A stretch of DNA of 64,000 nt from Collimonas sp. OK412 (GTDB lineage: Bacteria > Pseudomonadota > Gammaproteobacteria > Burkholderiales > Burkholderiaceae_D), in contig NZ_FOLC01000017.1 of the NCBI RefSeq assembly GCF_900112135.1, positions 1 to 64,000 of the forward strand. The letters run 5' to 3'. Position 1 is the stretch's first letter. The number at the start of each line of letters is the position of its first letter. The notes under the pieces were generated by a model. That model saw nothing but the letters and a program-made list of their open reading frames with translations. It did not search any database and had not been told where the DNA came from. This document shows positions 54,608-63,583 of this stretch, in pieces. A program made the translations under genes and the position numbers.

Positions 54608-57592
54608 CTAGCCGCCAATCGGAATAAATACCTTGATTGTGGTGCCGACGTTGGGCACGCTGATGATGTCCGCATGGCCATCAAGCATGCTGGCCCGCTC
54701 GCGGATGCCGACCAGGCCGAATGACTTCTTTTTGCGCAAAGCAGGATCAAACCCCTTGCCGTTGTCGCACACCTCCAGCAGATAATGCTGGTCTTTTCTC
54801 TCCAGCCGGATCCCCACTTGGCTCGCTTCCGCATGCCGGCCGATATTGGTCAGGGATTCCTGCACAATGCGAAAAATGGTCGTCGCTCGTTTATCATCCA
54901 GGGTGATTGTTTCCTCGCAGACGCGCAGCGTACATGGTATGCCGGTGTTTTCTGAAAATTCTTCCACCAGCCATTCCAGCGCCGACACGATCCCCATATC
55001 CAGCGCCCCAGGACGTAACGCGGAGACGATGTTGCGAACTACCCTGATGGTGCCGTCGACCAGCGATACCAGGCGCTGTATTTTTCCTTGCAGCGATGGA
55101 TTTTTCTCTCCAAATTCCATGCCTACCACTGAAACCCCCATGCGCAGCGCCGACAGATATTGGCCTAGTTCATCATGAATTTCGCGCGTCAGGTGCTTGC
55201 GCTCCTCTTCTCGCGACTGTTCGAGTTCATAGGCGCGTTCACGCTCCAATTGCGCCTTCAGCTGCTGCCTGGCGCGCAGGCTGCGGGCACGATGGCGCTC
55301 TATCAAAAACAGCAGCAGAAGAAGAAAGACAGCACAGGCGACATAGATTGTCGTTGTCTTCCACCAGGGAGGGAGAATCACGATCCCGATCTCGGCCATC
55401 GGAGAAGACGTTTGCATGGCGACATTATCGGCGGCCACCTGGAGGCTATAGCGTCCAGGCGGTAAAGCCGGGTAACGGACTTCAGGGATGGCGGTCTTCG
55501 ACCAGTCCCGCTCCAGCCCCTTCAATCGGTAACTAAATTGGACTGCCTCGCGATTCTGGTACGAAAGCACCGCCAGCTTGAAGTTGAGCGGACCGGTCGT
55601 CCATGGCAGCCGAATCGGCTTATCAGCGGCAAGCACCTGACCGTCACCGGTCACGCTTGCCACCTGCACTTCCAGGTGTACCGGAGCAAAAAGCGACTCA
55701 GGGTGCAAAATATGGGAAGCGCCATTGCTGGTTCCCACCCAAATCGAACCATCGCTATCTTCATACAAAGCGTACTGATTGCTGTCGTTCCAGACCATGC
55801 CGCTTTCCTGGTTGAAAAATCGCCATTGTGCGCGATTCCAGACTGCGATTCCAGTATCGGTAGCTAGCCACAGCCAGCCGCGCCGGTCTTCAAGCAATGA
55901 CAGCACTGCCTGGTTTAGCAACGGCAATGGCGTCGCGTCGCTTATCTCCAGCCTATCGTCCTGCTCTCTAGCACGCCAAATCCCGCCGCCGCCGGTGCCA
56001 AACCACAAGTCGCCATTGTCCGAGCAGACGATGGATTCCAACCTGGCAACAGGAGCTGCCGGACTCAGCCGGCGCTTGCGCCAGCCTCCACCGTCAAACC
56101 GCAGCACCCCTTTATTGGAGACAAACCAGAGCGCCCCGGATTTACTTTGACATCCATGAAAAAAACGAATGTCCGCACTCCCGGTGATTGACGTAAATTC
56201 TGTTACCTGCAACGGCACGGCGTTCGCATCGGCATGCTTGATGACATAGAGCCCACGCCGGGTACATATCCAGAGTTGCCCCGAACGGTCAAAGAACAAT
56301 CTGACGATCATCGGCAGCTTGGCGACGACGACGTCCCGCTTTGCTCCGGGGTCGCGGCGAACCAGGAATCCTGAAAGCGAGCTTGCCCAGATACGGCCCC
56401 GGCCATCCTGGACCAGGCTGTCCCATTGGTGGGACCGATCGCCATAGCGCCCCGGAAAAATGGAAAAGCGGCCGGTTTTCTGCAGCGTCGCAGATCCGGA
56501 AGCCGTGCCGACATGGAGCAACCCTTCCTGGTCACGCAGAAAAGACCATACGACGTTGCTGGGCAAACCCTGCGTCGACGTCCAATTCTCCCAGCTTGGA
56601 TAACCCAGCCAATGAATCAAGCCAAGGCCGAAAGATCCTAGCCATACGCCATCGTCGCGGTCAACCAGGATCGAGTTGATTCCGCCGCCGATCGTCAAGC
56701 CATTCGATTCGGTAAAGGATTCCCAGCTATTGCCTTGCCACCGAATGATGCCGCTATCCTGCTGGCTTAGAATCCTGCCGCTGGCATCCGCTACAAGGAG
56801 CGGGACACGCCCCGCCTTTTTCTGTTGGTCCTGCGCCGGAGAACGATCCAGGAAGCTATTCGCGTCCGCCGGCAAGGCAAATACATGGCGCTCGCCACGC
56901 AGCCACAATGTCCCCTGCCGATCATGGAGCATGGCTACCCAGCGCTCGGCGGGCAAACCCTCCTTCCTCCCCAAGACAAGCAACTTGCCTTGATCATAAT
57001 GACAGAGCGATTGGCTGCAACCGATCCACAAATCACCCTTCGGTCCGACATGGATACTACGAAGGGAATGCATTTCCGGATGCTGCGCAAGTTGCTCGGC
57101 GCTAAAAAACGGGTGTGCCTGCCATGTCGCTCCCTGGTCCGTCGATTTCAGCAGCCACAGCTGGTCCTGGCTCAGCGCCAGAAAACGATTCGATCCGAGG
57201 GAGGCAAAAACCTGTCCCTTGTCAAACGCGAGCCTTGTGTTTTGAAATTGGGTGAGAACGAAGCGCTGTCCCTGCAACTGATGCAAGCCGTTTGAAGTAC
57301 CCGCCCATAAATGGCCATCCGCATCCACATGCAATGCGAAGATATTAGGGGCGGCAACGCCATCGCCCAGTTCAAAACGCTCGAAGCGCGCGCCGTCGTA
57401 GCGGAACAAGCCGTTTTCCGTGCCGATCCAGATATAGCCGCTTCTCTCCTGCACAAGAGCGTTAACAGCCAGATTTCCCAAGCCATCCACTTGCTTGTAA
57501 TAGCGTAAAGGCAGTTGCTGGCAGATTGCCAGCAACGGGAAGGAAAGCAGCCAGAGCAGCATGGTAATTCGAGGGCGGCAACGCAAGACCAT
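54608..57592 (-). CDS. Beta-propeller sensor histidine kinase 2 (paralogue of kinase 1)
   Basis: 994 residues; GGAG five bases before ATG 57592. Same layout as kinase 1: signal helix, propeller repeats (GYIWIGTENGLFRYDGARF), Y_Y_Y (SYRLKGLERDWSKTAIPEVR), membrane helix (IYVACAVFLLLLLFLI), HisKA_3 (TREIHDELGQYLSALRMGVS), HATPase ending KVFIPIGG. Much of the propeller is near-identical to kinase 1 (VWLGSFGLGLIHWLGYPSWE). No adjacent regulator. Confidence 0.92.
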   Translation of the reverse strand: MVLRCRPRITMLLWLLSFPLLAICQQLPLRYYKQVDGLGNLAVNALVQERSGYIWIGTENGLFRYDGARFERFELGDGVAAPNIFALHVDADGHLWAGTSNGLHQLQGQRFVLTQFQNTRLAFDKGQVFASLGSNRFLALSQDQLWLLKSTDQGATWQAHPFFSAEQLAQHPEMHSLRSIHVGPKGDLWIGCSQSLCHYDQGKLLVLGRKEGLPAERWVAMLHDRQGTLWLRGERHVFALPADANSFLDRSPAQDQQKKAGRVPLLVADASGRILSQQDSGIIRWQGNSWESFTESNGLTIGGGINSILVDRDDGVWLGSFGLGLIHWLGYPSWENWTSTQGLPSNVVWSFLRDQEGLLHVGTASGSATLQKTGRFSIFPGRYGDRSHQWDSLVQDGRGRIWASSLSGFLVRRDPGAKRDVVVAKLPMIVRLFFDRSGQLWICTRRGLYVIKHADANAVPLQVTEFTSITGSADIRFFHGCQSKSGALWFVSNKGVLRFDGGGWRKRRLSPAAPVARLESIVCSDNGDLWFGTGGGGIWRAREQDDRLEISDATPLPLLNQAVLSLLEDRRGWLWLATDTGIAVWNRAQWRFFNQESGMVWNDSNQYALYEDSDGSIWVGTSNGASHILHPESLFAPVHLEVQVASVTGDGQVLAADKPIRLPWTTGPLNFKLAVLSYQNREAVQFSYRLKGLERDWSKTAIPEVRYPALPPGRYSLQVAADNVAMQTSSPMAEIGIVILPPWWKTTTIYVACAVFLLLLLFLIERHRARSLRARQQLKAQLERERAYELEQSREEERKHLTREIHDELGQYLSALRMGVSVVGMEFGEKNPSLQGKIQRLVSLVDGTIRVVRNIVSALRPGALDMGIVSALEWLVEEFSENTGIPCTLRVCEETITLDDKRATTIFRIVQESLTNIGRHAEASQVGIRLERKDQHYLLEVCDNGKGFDPALRKKKSFGLVGIRERASMLDGHADIISVPNVGTTIKVFIPIGG

Positions 57593-57776
57593 TACAACTC
57601 CGGATTCCCTGCTATTTTAGGGTGGGCTGATATTTATTCCGTCCAAAGCATGGAAGCGGCCCATGCGATTACGGAAACGTCAAGCCAGGTTGCCGTGGCG
57701 AGTTGCTATCCCATCGGCTTATCCACCAGCAACGGCTGCATTGACGAGAATGGTCGATCAAATTTCCTGTGATGCA

Positions 57777-57816
57777 AATCAGGATATTCCTGTTTTTGCG
57801 TAGGGATTTCCCTGGG
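57777..57816 (+). promoter_or_regulatory. Recurrent response-regulator element, copy B
   Basis: AATCAG-GATATT-CCTGTT and CGTAGG-GATTTC-CCTGGG with 22-base centre spacing, as in copy A. It lies 185 bases upstream of kinase 2 and is probably its control region. Nothing else is visible between 57593 and 57864. Confidence 0.6.
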
Positions 57817-57864
57817 CCTCATTGCGGACCGCGCCATGATCTCAGCCGGTCCTCTCAGCATTCG

Positions 57865-58818
57865 TCAGGACGGCTTCCGCGCGACGACAGTCGGAAACAG
57901 GCAACCGCGGTCATTGATGAACCGAATATCGGCAAAACCGGCGTCAACGAGTTGCGCCATGGTCTGTGCATGGGTACGAAACGCGCTCCATTTCGCCTCG
58001 ATGATGCGCACAAACAGAAGCTGCTGAAGCGATAACGACTCCTGGTCGATTTCCGCCATATTCCAAGGAGATTCCGCCGACAGGCTGGGCGGCGGCGTCA
58101 GGAAGCTGGTGACCAGCGTGCCACCCGGTTTCAGAATGTCGAAGAATGAACGATACAGTGCCGTTACACGGTTATTGTCCGGTTCATAGATGTTGAGGCC
58201 GTTACTTGTCAGCACGTCGATCTCGCCTTGCAGACTCGAGGTCCATGCGTCCTCGCAACGAAGCGACAGACGGTCGGCCAACCCGCGTTCTCGCGCCAGT
58301 TCCAGGGCGCCGTTCAAAGCATGTTGATCCAGATCTATGCCCACCAGCGTGATATCCGGCTGCTGGTCATAGTCGAGCAACAGCAATTCTCCCATCAAGC
58401 CGCAGGGGATTGACGCCAGGACAAGCCCTGGCTTGAGCAAAGCTTGCAGTTGCTGCCGGAAAATTCCAAAACGTTCTCGGGTTGCCAGTACTGCCGGCAA
58501 CTTCTCAAATATCCGGTACTCCATATCGGACACCGAGTCTGTTGACGCCTGTCCTTGACGGTAGGTCACCAATTGATGCGTCCAGTAGGCGTTCAGGCCG
58601 CGATTCTCCAGCAAAAAACGGCCGAGTTCGCAAGCGGACAATGCATCAAGCAAGCGAATTTGCTGCTCAACCGTGACGCCGGGAAGGTCCCCCGCCAAGC
58701 TTAGCCTTGACCTGATGGAATCCAGCAGATCGCCGTAGCCATTCTGTGGGTCAACGCCGTGAGAAATCAGCTGATGGCGGCTTGTGGCGCCGGCCACGGG
58801 TGCATTTGCATTCTTCAT
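57865..58818 (-). CDS. SAM-dependent methyltransferase of the effector-chaperone locus
   Basis: 317 residues. Class I methyltransferase fold: LVLASIPCGLMGELLLLDYD (motif I, unusual SIPCG), LVGIDLDQHALNGALELARE (motif II) and LTSNGLNIYEPD. GAGGGA lies upstream of the ATG, and TATAAT about 35 bases upstream may give it its own promoter. It follows the chaperone by 180 bases. Substrate unknown; could modify a host or surface molecule or be an effector itself. Confidence 0.75.
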   Translation of the reverse strand: MKNANAPVAGATSRHQLISHGVDPQNGYGDLLDSIRSRLSLAGDLPGVTVEQQIRLLDALSACELGRFLLENRGLNAYWTHQLVTYRQGQASTDSVSDMEYRIFEKLPAVLATRERFGIFRQQLQALLKPGLVLASIPCGLMGELLLLDYDQQPDITLVGIDLDQHALNGALELARERGLADRLSLRCEDAWTSSLQGEIDVLTSNGLNIYEPDNNRVTALYRSFFDILKPGGTLVTSFLTPPPSLSAESPWNMAEIDQESLSLQQLLFVRIIEAKWSAFRTHAQTMAQLVDAGFADIRFINDRGCLFPTVVARKPS

Positions 58819-58998
58819 TCTTCCCTCATTGACACGATTGCCACCGAAAAAAATTATAGAAGAGTACTGTCAACCCGCATTGCCGTTTCCACACAAGCCT
58901 TTGCTTCTTTCGCATCGCCAGGCTCCGCGAACGCCGGCGCCAAGGCGGTGAATTCAAGTGACTGGCTTAAGTCAGGTGTTGCCATTTTCCGGCATTGA

Positions 58999-59409
58999 TT
59001 ACCTGGCTTCATTCAGATAGTAAGTCTTGCGCCAATCCTTGCAATGCGCCGCATGCTCTGACAGGGTATTTATCAGATCAAGTGCCGATATCTGTCCAAT
59101 AGGAATACGCCGCGCCAACAGAACATGCCGGGTTTCGAAGTTAACCGTAAATACCGGCGTATTTACGCCATGCATCGTCAAATTTATTTCCAATAGCCGT
59201 TCCAGCACCTCGGCACGATTTTTTACCGGCAGCGCACCGAAATCGCAATACATGGCCAGGCCTTCTTCTTGCGCAGTGCTGCCATCGATCAAAGTGAAAT
59301 TGACGCCATCGATGGTCAGATCGGCCGTCGTATAAAACAACTTCGGATTCTCGATTTTTGAGATCGCACATATTTCATCTATCAGTTTCCGATAATTTTC
59401 TGACGCCAT
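58999..59409 (-). CDS. CesT-family type III secretion chaperone
   Basis: 136 residues, acidic, GGAG six bases before ATG 59409. Typical class I chaperone layout: N-terminal helix (SENYRKLIDEICAISKIENP), a five-strand sheet (LTIDGVNFTLIDGS, GLAMYCDFGALP), helix (RAEVLERLLEINLTMHG), strands (VFTVNFETRHVLLARRIPI) and a final helix. It begins 45 bases after effector 2, its probable client. Confidence 0.82.
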   Translation of the reverse strand: MASENYRKLIDEICAISKIENPKLFYTTADLTIDGVNFTLIDGSTAQEEGLAMYCDFGALPVKNRAEVLERLLEINLTMHGVNTPVFTVNFETRHVLLARRIPIGQISALDLINTLSEHAAHCKDWRKTYYLNEAR

Positions 59410-59454
59410 ATATTTCTCCAGTTCTTTTGTAGGAAGTTATCGACGGTTCCGGCT

Positions 59455-62142
59455 TCAACCGCGCTTTGGAATCAGCAGCGGCAGCGGAGACTCGCGGGTA
59501 TCAGGCGCAACGTATTGCCCAGCCGTATCGTCGGAGATATTTAAAGCCCGATCAGGCTGCAGCCGTCCATTTTTCATTTGCTCCAGCTCTTTCTGCTTCC
59601 CCTCGGCTTTCTCGAACGCCGCCCTCGCCTTTGAGGCAGCGATTCCGTCCCGCGGCATAAAGGCCATTCCCTTGAAACCCAGCTTCAGCGCATCCAGGCA
59701 ATAAGTGGAGAGCGATTTAATGCTGACACCGACATAGGGATACGCTCCCTGTGCTGTCGCTTCACGAATTTTGCGTCGCTCGTCCAGTTTATTGTTTTGA
59801 TAAACGGTTTCCGATATGGACGATGTCGGTCCAGAGGCGACCTGCCCCCACAATTTACCCAGTGGCTTGGTTTTGGCGTTCGCAACCTGATATGCGGCAG
59901 CAACATTGACCAGCACCGCGCTCATGGTGACGCCCAAGGAGAGATATCGTTCCCAAAGGGGTTCATGGTAGGTATGGTCGTAGGTCTTTTTTTGCGCGCT
60001 GACCATGCCCAGCAAGGAATTGATCATCAGTGACCCGTTTATGCCTGCGACCCCTAACTGGAATGCGCGCCAGGACGCCGCACCGTAAGTCGCCGAGACC
60101 TCATCCGGCAACCCGCTGCGTGTGTTGCCGGCCTTGACGAATCCCACCTTGAATTCCGGTGACAGTTCGAACAAATTCGTGTGTTCCGTGACTTGCATGC
60201 CATCATGGACGGTGCGTTTGTTGTCGTTGTAGTCAGAAACCTCTGTAAACCATCCCTCGCGTACGTGCTGAGGATCATGGCGGGTTGACTCCCAGGCAGA
60301 GATAAGCGTATCGAATTTGCTCTTCTGGCCATCCGGCAAACCGCCGCAGGCCGTCTCGATCTTGTTGCTCAGTTGCTCCAGCTGTTCTTGCTCGGCATCG
60401 CTCAATGGCGGAAATTTGTTCGCCTGCGCCTGAAGGCTGGCGTACTTCTTGAAAGCCCCCGCGTCGATCTTTAACCTGCCGGCGATGACTGCATGCAATT
60501 CGTCCGCACGTTCATAATTCCGAACAACCATCGCGGACGCCAACTCGATCTCGAGAGCTTGCACCTCGGCCTTCCCGGCGCCGCCCAAGGATTCGAAAGC
60601 GGCGCTCCTGATGTCGCTCACTGCGGCGAGCCGTGCCGGGTATTCAGCGCGGTCCTTAAGCGTCACGTGAGTCCGCCATTCGTTCGGTCCGTTGGCGCCC
60701 AAATTCAATGTGTCTGCAATCTGTTGTTCCAGTTCCCGGACCTGCCCCGTGAATATCTGATCCAGTGTCTTTACCCGTATTTGCAACGGGCTTCGCATGA
60801 GTTCCTTGAATTTGCCCGGATCATCCGCCGTCAGCATTTTCAGGTCGATCATCAGATTCTGCTTGTCTACCTCGTCGGATGGCGCGACCAGCCGCTGCAA
60901 CACAAGTTGCGAGATGGACGTCGCTATCTGGATCCCGGCCGCGACGCGGGGATCCTTCGCAATATACCCGCCCCATCCAGCCAAAAGATTGCCGTAGAAT
61001 TTCAGTGTCTGCAAACATGACTGCCGATGCAGTCCTTCGAAATAGACACGATTGAGCTGGCAGCGCGTGGTGTAATGATTGATGGCGTGATCAAGTGTCT
61101 TTGCGACTTCATCGACGGCGTGATTCGCCGCATCCCTGAGCGCTTGATTGTCCGGATCTGCGACGGAACGTGTTAGCAGTTCCTGCAGCCTGGGAGATTC
61201 ATCCTGCACGTGTTGCAGCACCTGTTTCAATTCCGTTTCGATCTTGTCGAATGTCGGGGTATTCAATTCCGGAGCAATATCGGCCGCGTTTCGAAACGCC
61301 ATATCCTGATAGGGTGTGACATGCAGCAAGGTATAGGTATTTACCAGGCTGCTGACAGTGGAAGCCGCCATCACGCTGCCGAAGTAGCCCACTGCCAGGT
61401 TCCGCGCAGGAACCGGCGCCTTGCCATGCGCCTTGAAGGTAAAAATTGTAGGCAGCAGGGACAGTATCGAGGCAGGAGCATTGCGCCAGGAATACGCTTT
61501 CCCGCCCTCCCTGAACCCTGCGTCCATCTCATGCTGGTCTAGATTCAGCATCGTGTGAAAGCACTGTTTTGCCTGAGTCCAGTCACCTGTTTTAAGCGCC
61601 TGCGCCCGAGTTTCCACGAACGCCTGGACATGTTCCGGATTCAGTACAATCCGATCTTCCTCGATAAAGGCCTTGCTATGCGCCATCAAGTCTCGATGCA
61701 GCTCGTGCTCGGTCGGCATATCGATCACGGCAGCATTCCCGGCTTCACCAAGCGGGTTTATGCGCGATGGCGCGTTTTCCACGGTGATTTCTTCATGGTG
61801 AATAGCGGTATGCGAACCGATTGAATGAGAACTTGAAGCGATATCCTGTATGTGTTGCGGCAGCACTTTTGCAGTGTGAATCGCGACAGGCGGCTTTAAT
61901 CTGTTCGCAGGCAACCTCGGTCGTTGCGACGTCGTCGCGTTATCCGATTCCCCCATGCCTGAACTGCCGGCAACGTCTGTGGTCGAATTGCGCAATGGCG
62001 CCAGAACTCTCAACGCAGCGCTCGGCTCGCTCGATGAGCGTCGCACGGAACGGGGATCTGCTTCGTCAACTGCGCCAGATCGCTCATGTATTACCGCATC
62101 ATCGGCAGCCGCCGATTTGCTCGTGGATGAAGGAATGTGCAT
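59455..62142 (-). CDS. Large putative type III secreted effector 2
   Basis: 895 residues, no Sec signal; Ser/Ala-rich disordered N-terminus (MHIPSSTSKSAAADDAVIHE). Helical middle with hydrophobic segments near 255-290 ([20 protein letters not shown]), 410-430 and 720-800 (SLGVTMSAVLVNVAAAYQVA) that could insert in host membranes. Charged C-terminus. A hrpII-type promoter upstream and a CesT chaperone downstream make secretion likely. I recognise no enzymatic domain. Confidence 0.72.
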   Translation of the reverse strand: MHIPSSTSKSAAADDAVIHERSGAVDEADPRSVRRSSSEPSAALRVLAPLRNSTTDVAGSSGMGESDNATTSQRPRLPANRLKPPVAIHTAKVLPQHIQDIASSSHSIGSHTAIHHEEITVENAPSRINPLGEAGNAAVIDMPTEHELHRDLMAHSKAFIEEDRIVLNPEHVQAFVETRAQALKTGDWTQAKQCFHTMLNLDQHEMDAGFREGGKAYSWRNAPASILSLLPTIFTFKAHGKAPVPARNLAVGYFGSVMAASTVSSLVNTYTLLHVTPYQDMAFRNAADIAPELNTPTFDKIETELKQVLQHVQDESPRLQELLTRSVADPDNQALRDAANHAVDEVAKTLDHAINHYTTRCQLNRVYFEGLHRQSCLQTLKFYGNLLAGWGGYIAKDPRVAAGIQIATSISQLVLQRLVAPSDEVDKQNLMIDLKMLTADDPGKFKELMRSPLQIRVKTLDQIFTGQVRELEQQIADTLNLGANGPNEWRTHVTLKDRAEYPARLAAVSDIRSAAFESLGGAGKAEVQALEIELASAMVVRNYERADELHAVIAGRLKIDAGAFKKYASLQAQANKFPPLSDAEQEQLEQLSNKIETACGGLPDGQKSKFDTLISAWESTRHDPQHVREGWFTEVSDYNDNKRTVHDGMQVTEHTNLFELSPEFKVGFVKAGNTRSGLPDEVSATYGAASWRAFQLGVAGINGSLMINSLLGMVSAQKKTYDHTYHEPLWERYLSLGVTMSAVLVNVAAAYQVANAKTKPLGKLWGQVASGPTSSISETVYQNNKLDERRKIREATAQGAYPYVGVSIKSLSTYCLDALKLGFKGMAFMPRDGIAASKARAAFEKAEGKQKELEQMKNGRLQPDRALNISDDTAGQYVAPDTRESPLPLLIPKRG

Positions 62143-62171
62143 AAGGGCTTTCGTTTTTTTTCGACGATTGC

Positions 62172-62232
62172 AGATTACCGGTTTGACATAATCTTTGTAA
62201 TTGCGCCGCGAAACACCGTTCGTTCTTACGAA
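62172..62232 (-). promoter_or_regulatory. hrpII-type promoter of effector 2
   Basis: Minus strand TTCG (62232-62229), 16 bases, TTCG (62212-62209), then 31 bases to TAATCT (62177-62172). Exactly the same geometry as at effector 1. The start codon is 29 bases after the -10. Confidence 0.65.
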
Positions 62233-62322
62233 ATTTTTCGCAAATCGCCGACGAACGGTTGAGATACCGTCGCTCCTTGCGTTATAGAGGCAACCGCCCG
62301 CTTGCCGTAATCATTCACACAA

Positions 62323-62368
62323 CAATGAAGGAAATGCCTACCTGCAATTCAGGAAGGTCTGATTGAAA
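62323..62368 (-). promoter_or_regulatory. Recurrent response-regulator element, copy C
   Basis: On the minus strand CAATCAGACCTTCCTGAA followed by GGTAGG-CATTTC-CTTCAT; nearly the same as copy E. It sits between effector 2 and the HrpG-like gene and could regulate either. No gene is supported between 62369 and 62683. Confidence 0.6.
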
Positions 62369-62683
62369 TTGCATTCGAATCTGGCAATTATGCAAAAACA
62401 GTAAGTGTATTCAATACGCATTAATACGAATGGGAGTCGGCGCTTGAATAACCGGCGCAAAAAAATTTGCACTGCATGCATCATCTTTCGCACGAAATGG
62501 TACTCACTGAGAGAAAACAACTTTGTTCCAGAACACGGCTTTCACAATAAACGGTCGTGGCGCGGGAAGAAAAGGAACAGATGTTCGATAGATCATCCAG
62601 CGTCCGATGCCGGTTTGCTTGCATCGGAAAATTTCAGAAATGCTCAATCACCCTTTCAGGGTGATTCCGATAGAGGATTAGGC

Positions 62684-63463
62684 ATGCGATTTGCAATTTT
62701 GACTGACGATTCAGTTTTAGCGCAGAAACTGGCGAAATATTTCGAGAAGTATTCGATCACCATAGACGCTTACTGTACTGAGCTGCTGACACTGCGCGCG
62801 ATGCGTACCATCACCTATGACCTGGTGCTGCTTGACGCCAAGAGCACCGTCGGACTGGCCAGCAGCTTGCTGTCATGGCGCAACTGCAACGCTGACTTTT
62901 ATACCCCGGCGATCATATTGACCTCGCTCCTGACATGGAACGTGATGCAGGATTGGATCGAAGCCGGCGCGCACGACGTCGTAAGCCGCATGGACGTTGA
63001 TCAGATCGGGCTGCGGGTATGCGTTGCCCTGCGGCGCCTGGCGCATTGCACCCGCATCGACAGGATACAGATTGGCGACTATGTACTGAATCGCGGAAGC
63101 GACATGGTCGCCTGCGGCGGCATTGACGTCAGTCTCACTCCGCGCGAATTCTCTATCGCATGGCTGCTTTTCTCCAATCCGGGAAAATTCCTGAGCCGAT
63201 CACAGATCACCACAAGCGTCTGGGGCAATTCCGAAGAGGTGGCAGCCCGCTCGCTGGAACAGCATATTTATAAGCTGCGCAAGAAATTGGGCCTATCGTC
63301 TACAGCTACCGGAGCCAGCTTGAAGACGGTGTACGCGCTAGGCTACAAACTTGAGATTTCACCGGACCTGCGGCAAACTGAACAATCCGTTCCAGGACAA
63401 CTTCCGGCGCTGGTTCGGGCAGAGAGCGACGATAGCGATGCCTGTAACTCTCTGACAACCTGA
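62684..63463 (+). CDS. OmpR-family regulator, HrpG-like by context
   Basis: 259 residues from ATG 62684 (GAGG seven bases upstream); the frame is open further up but without a better start. Receiver with DD at 8-9 and Asp51 (VLLDAKS), but Arg replaces the conserved Lys (VVSRMDVD). Winged helix at about 145-230 (LTPREFSIAWLLFSNPGKFL, SLEQHIYKLRKKLGL, TVYALGYKLEI). In Ralstonia and Xanthomonas, HrpG of this family controls hrpB/hrpX; the equivalence here is inferred from the effector beside it. Confidence 0.75.
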   Translation: MRFAILTDDSVLAQKLAKYFEKYSITIDAYCTELLTLRAMRTITYDLVLLDAKSTVGLASSLLSWRNCNADFYTPAIILTSLLTWNVMQDWIEAGAHDVVSRMDVDQIGLRVCVALRRLAHCTRIDRIQIGDYVLNRGSDMVACGGIDVSLTPREFSIAWLLFSNPGKFLSRSQITTSVWGNSEEVAARSLEQHIYKLRKKLGLSSTATGASLKTVYALGYKLEISPDLRQTEQSVPGQLPALVRAESDDSDACNSLTT

Positions 63464-63583
63464 TCAGATTGCATCAAATCCGCGCGCGATCCCGTATATT
63501 TATTCATTTCTCCCACAGTCGATAGTGTGCGACTGAATCGTTGCAGCTTATTCTGGCGCCCTTGGGAAAACCAGGTGGGCCCT

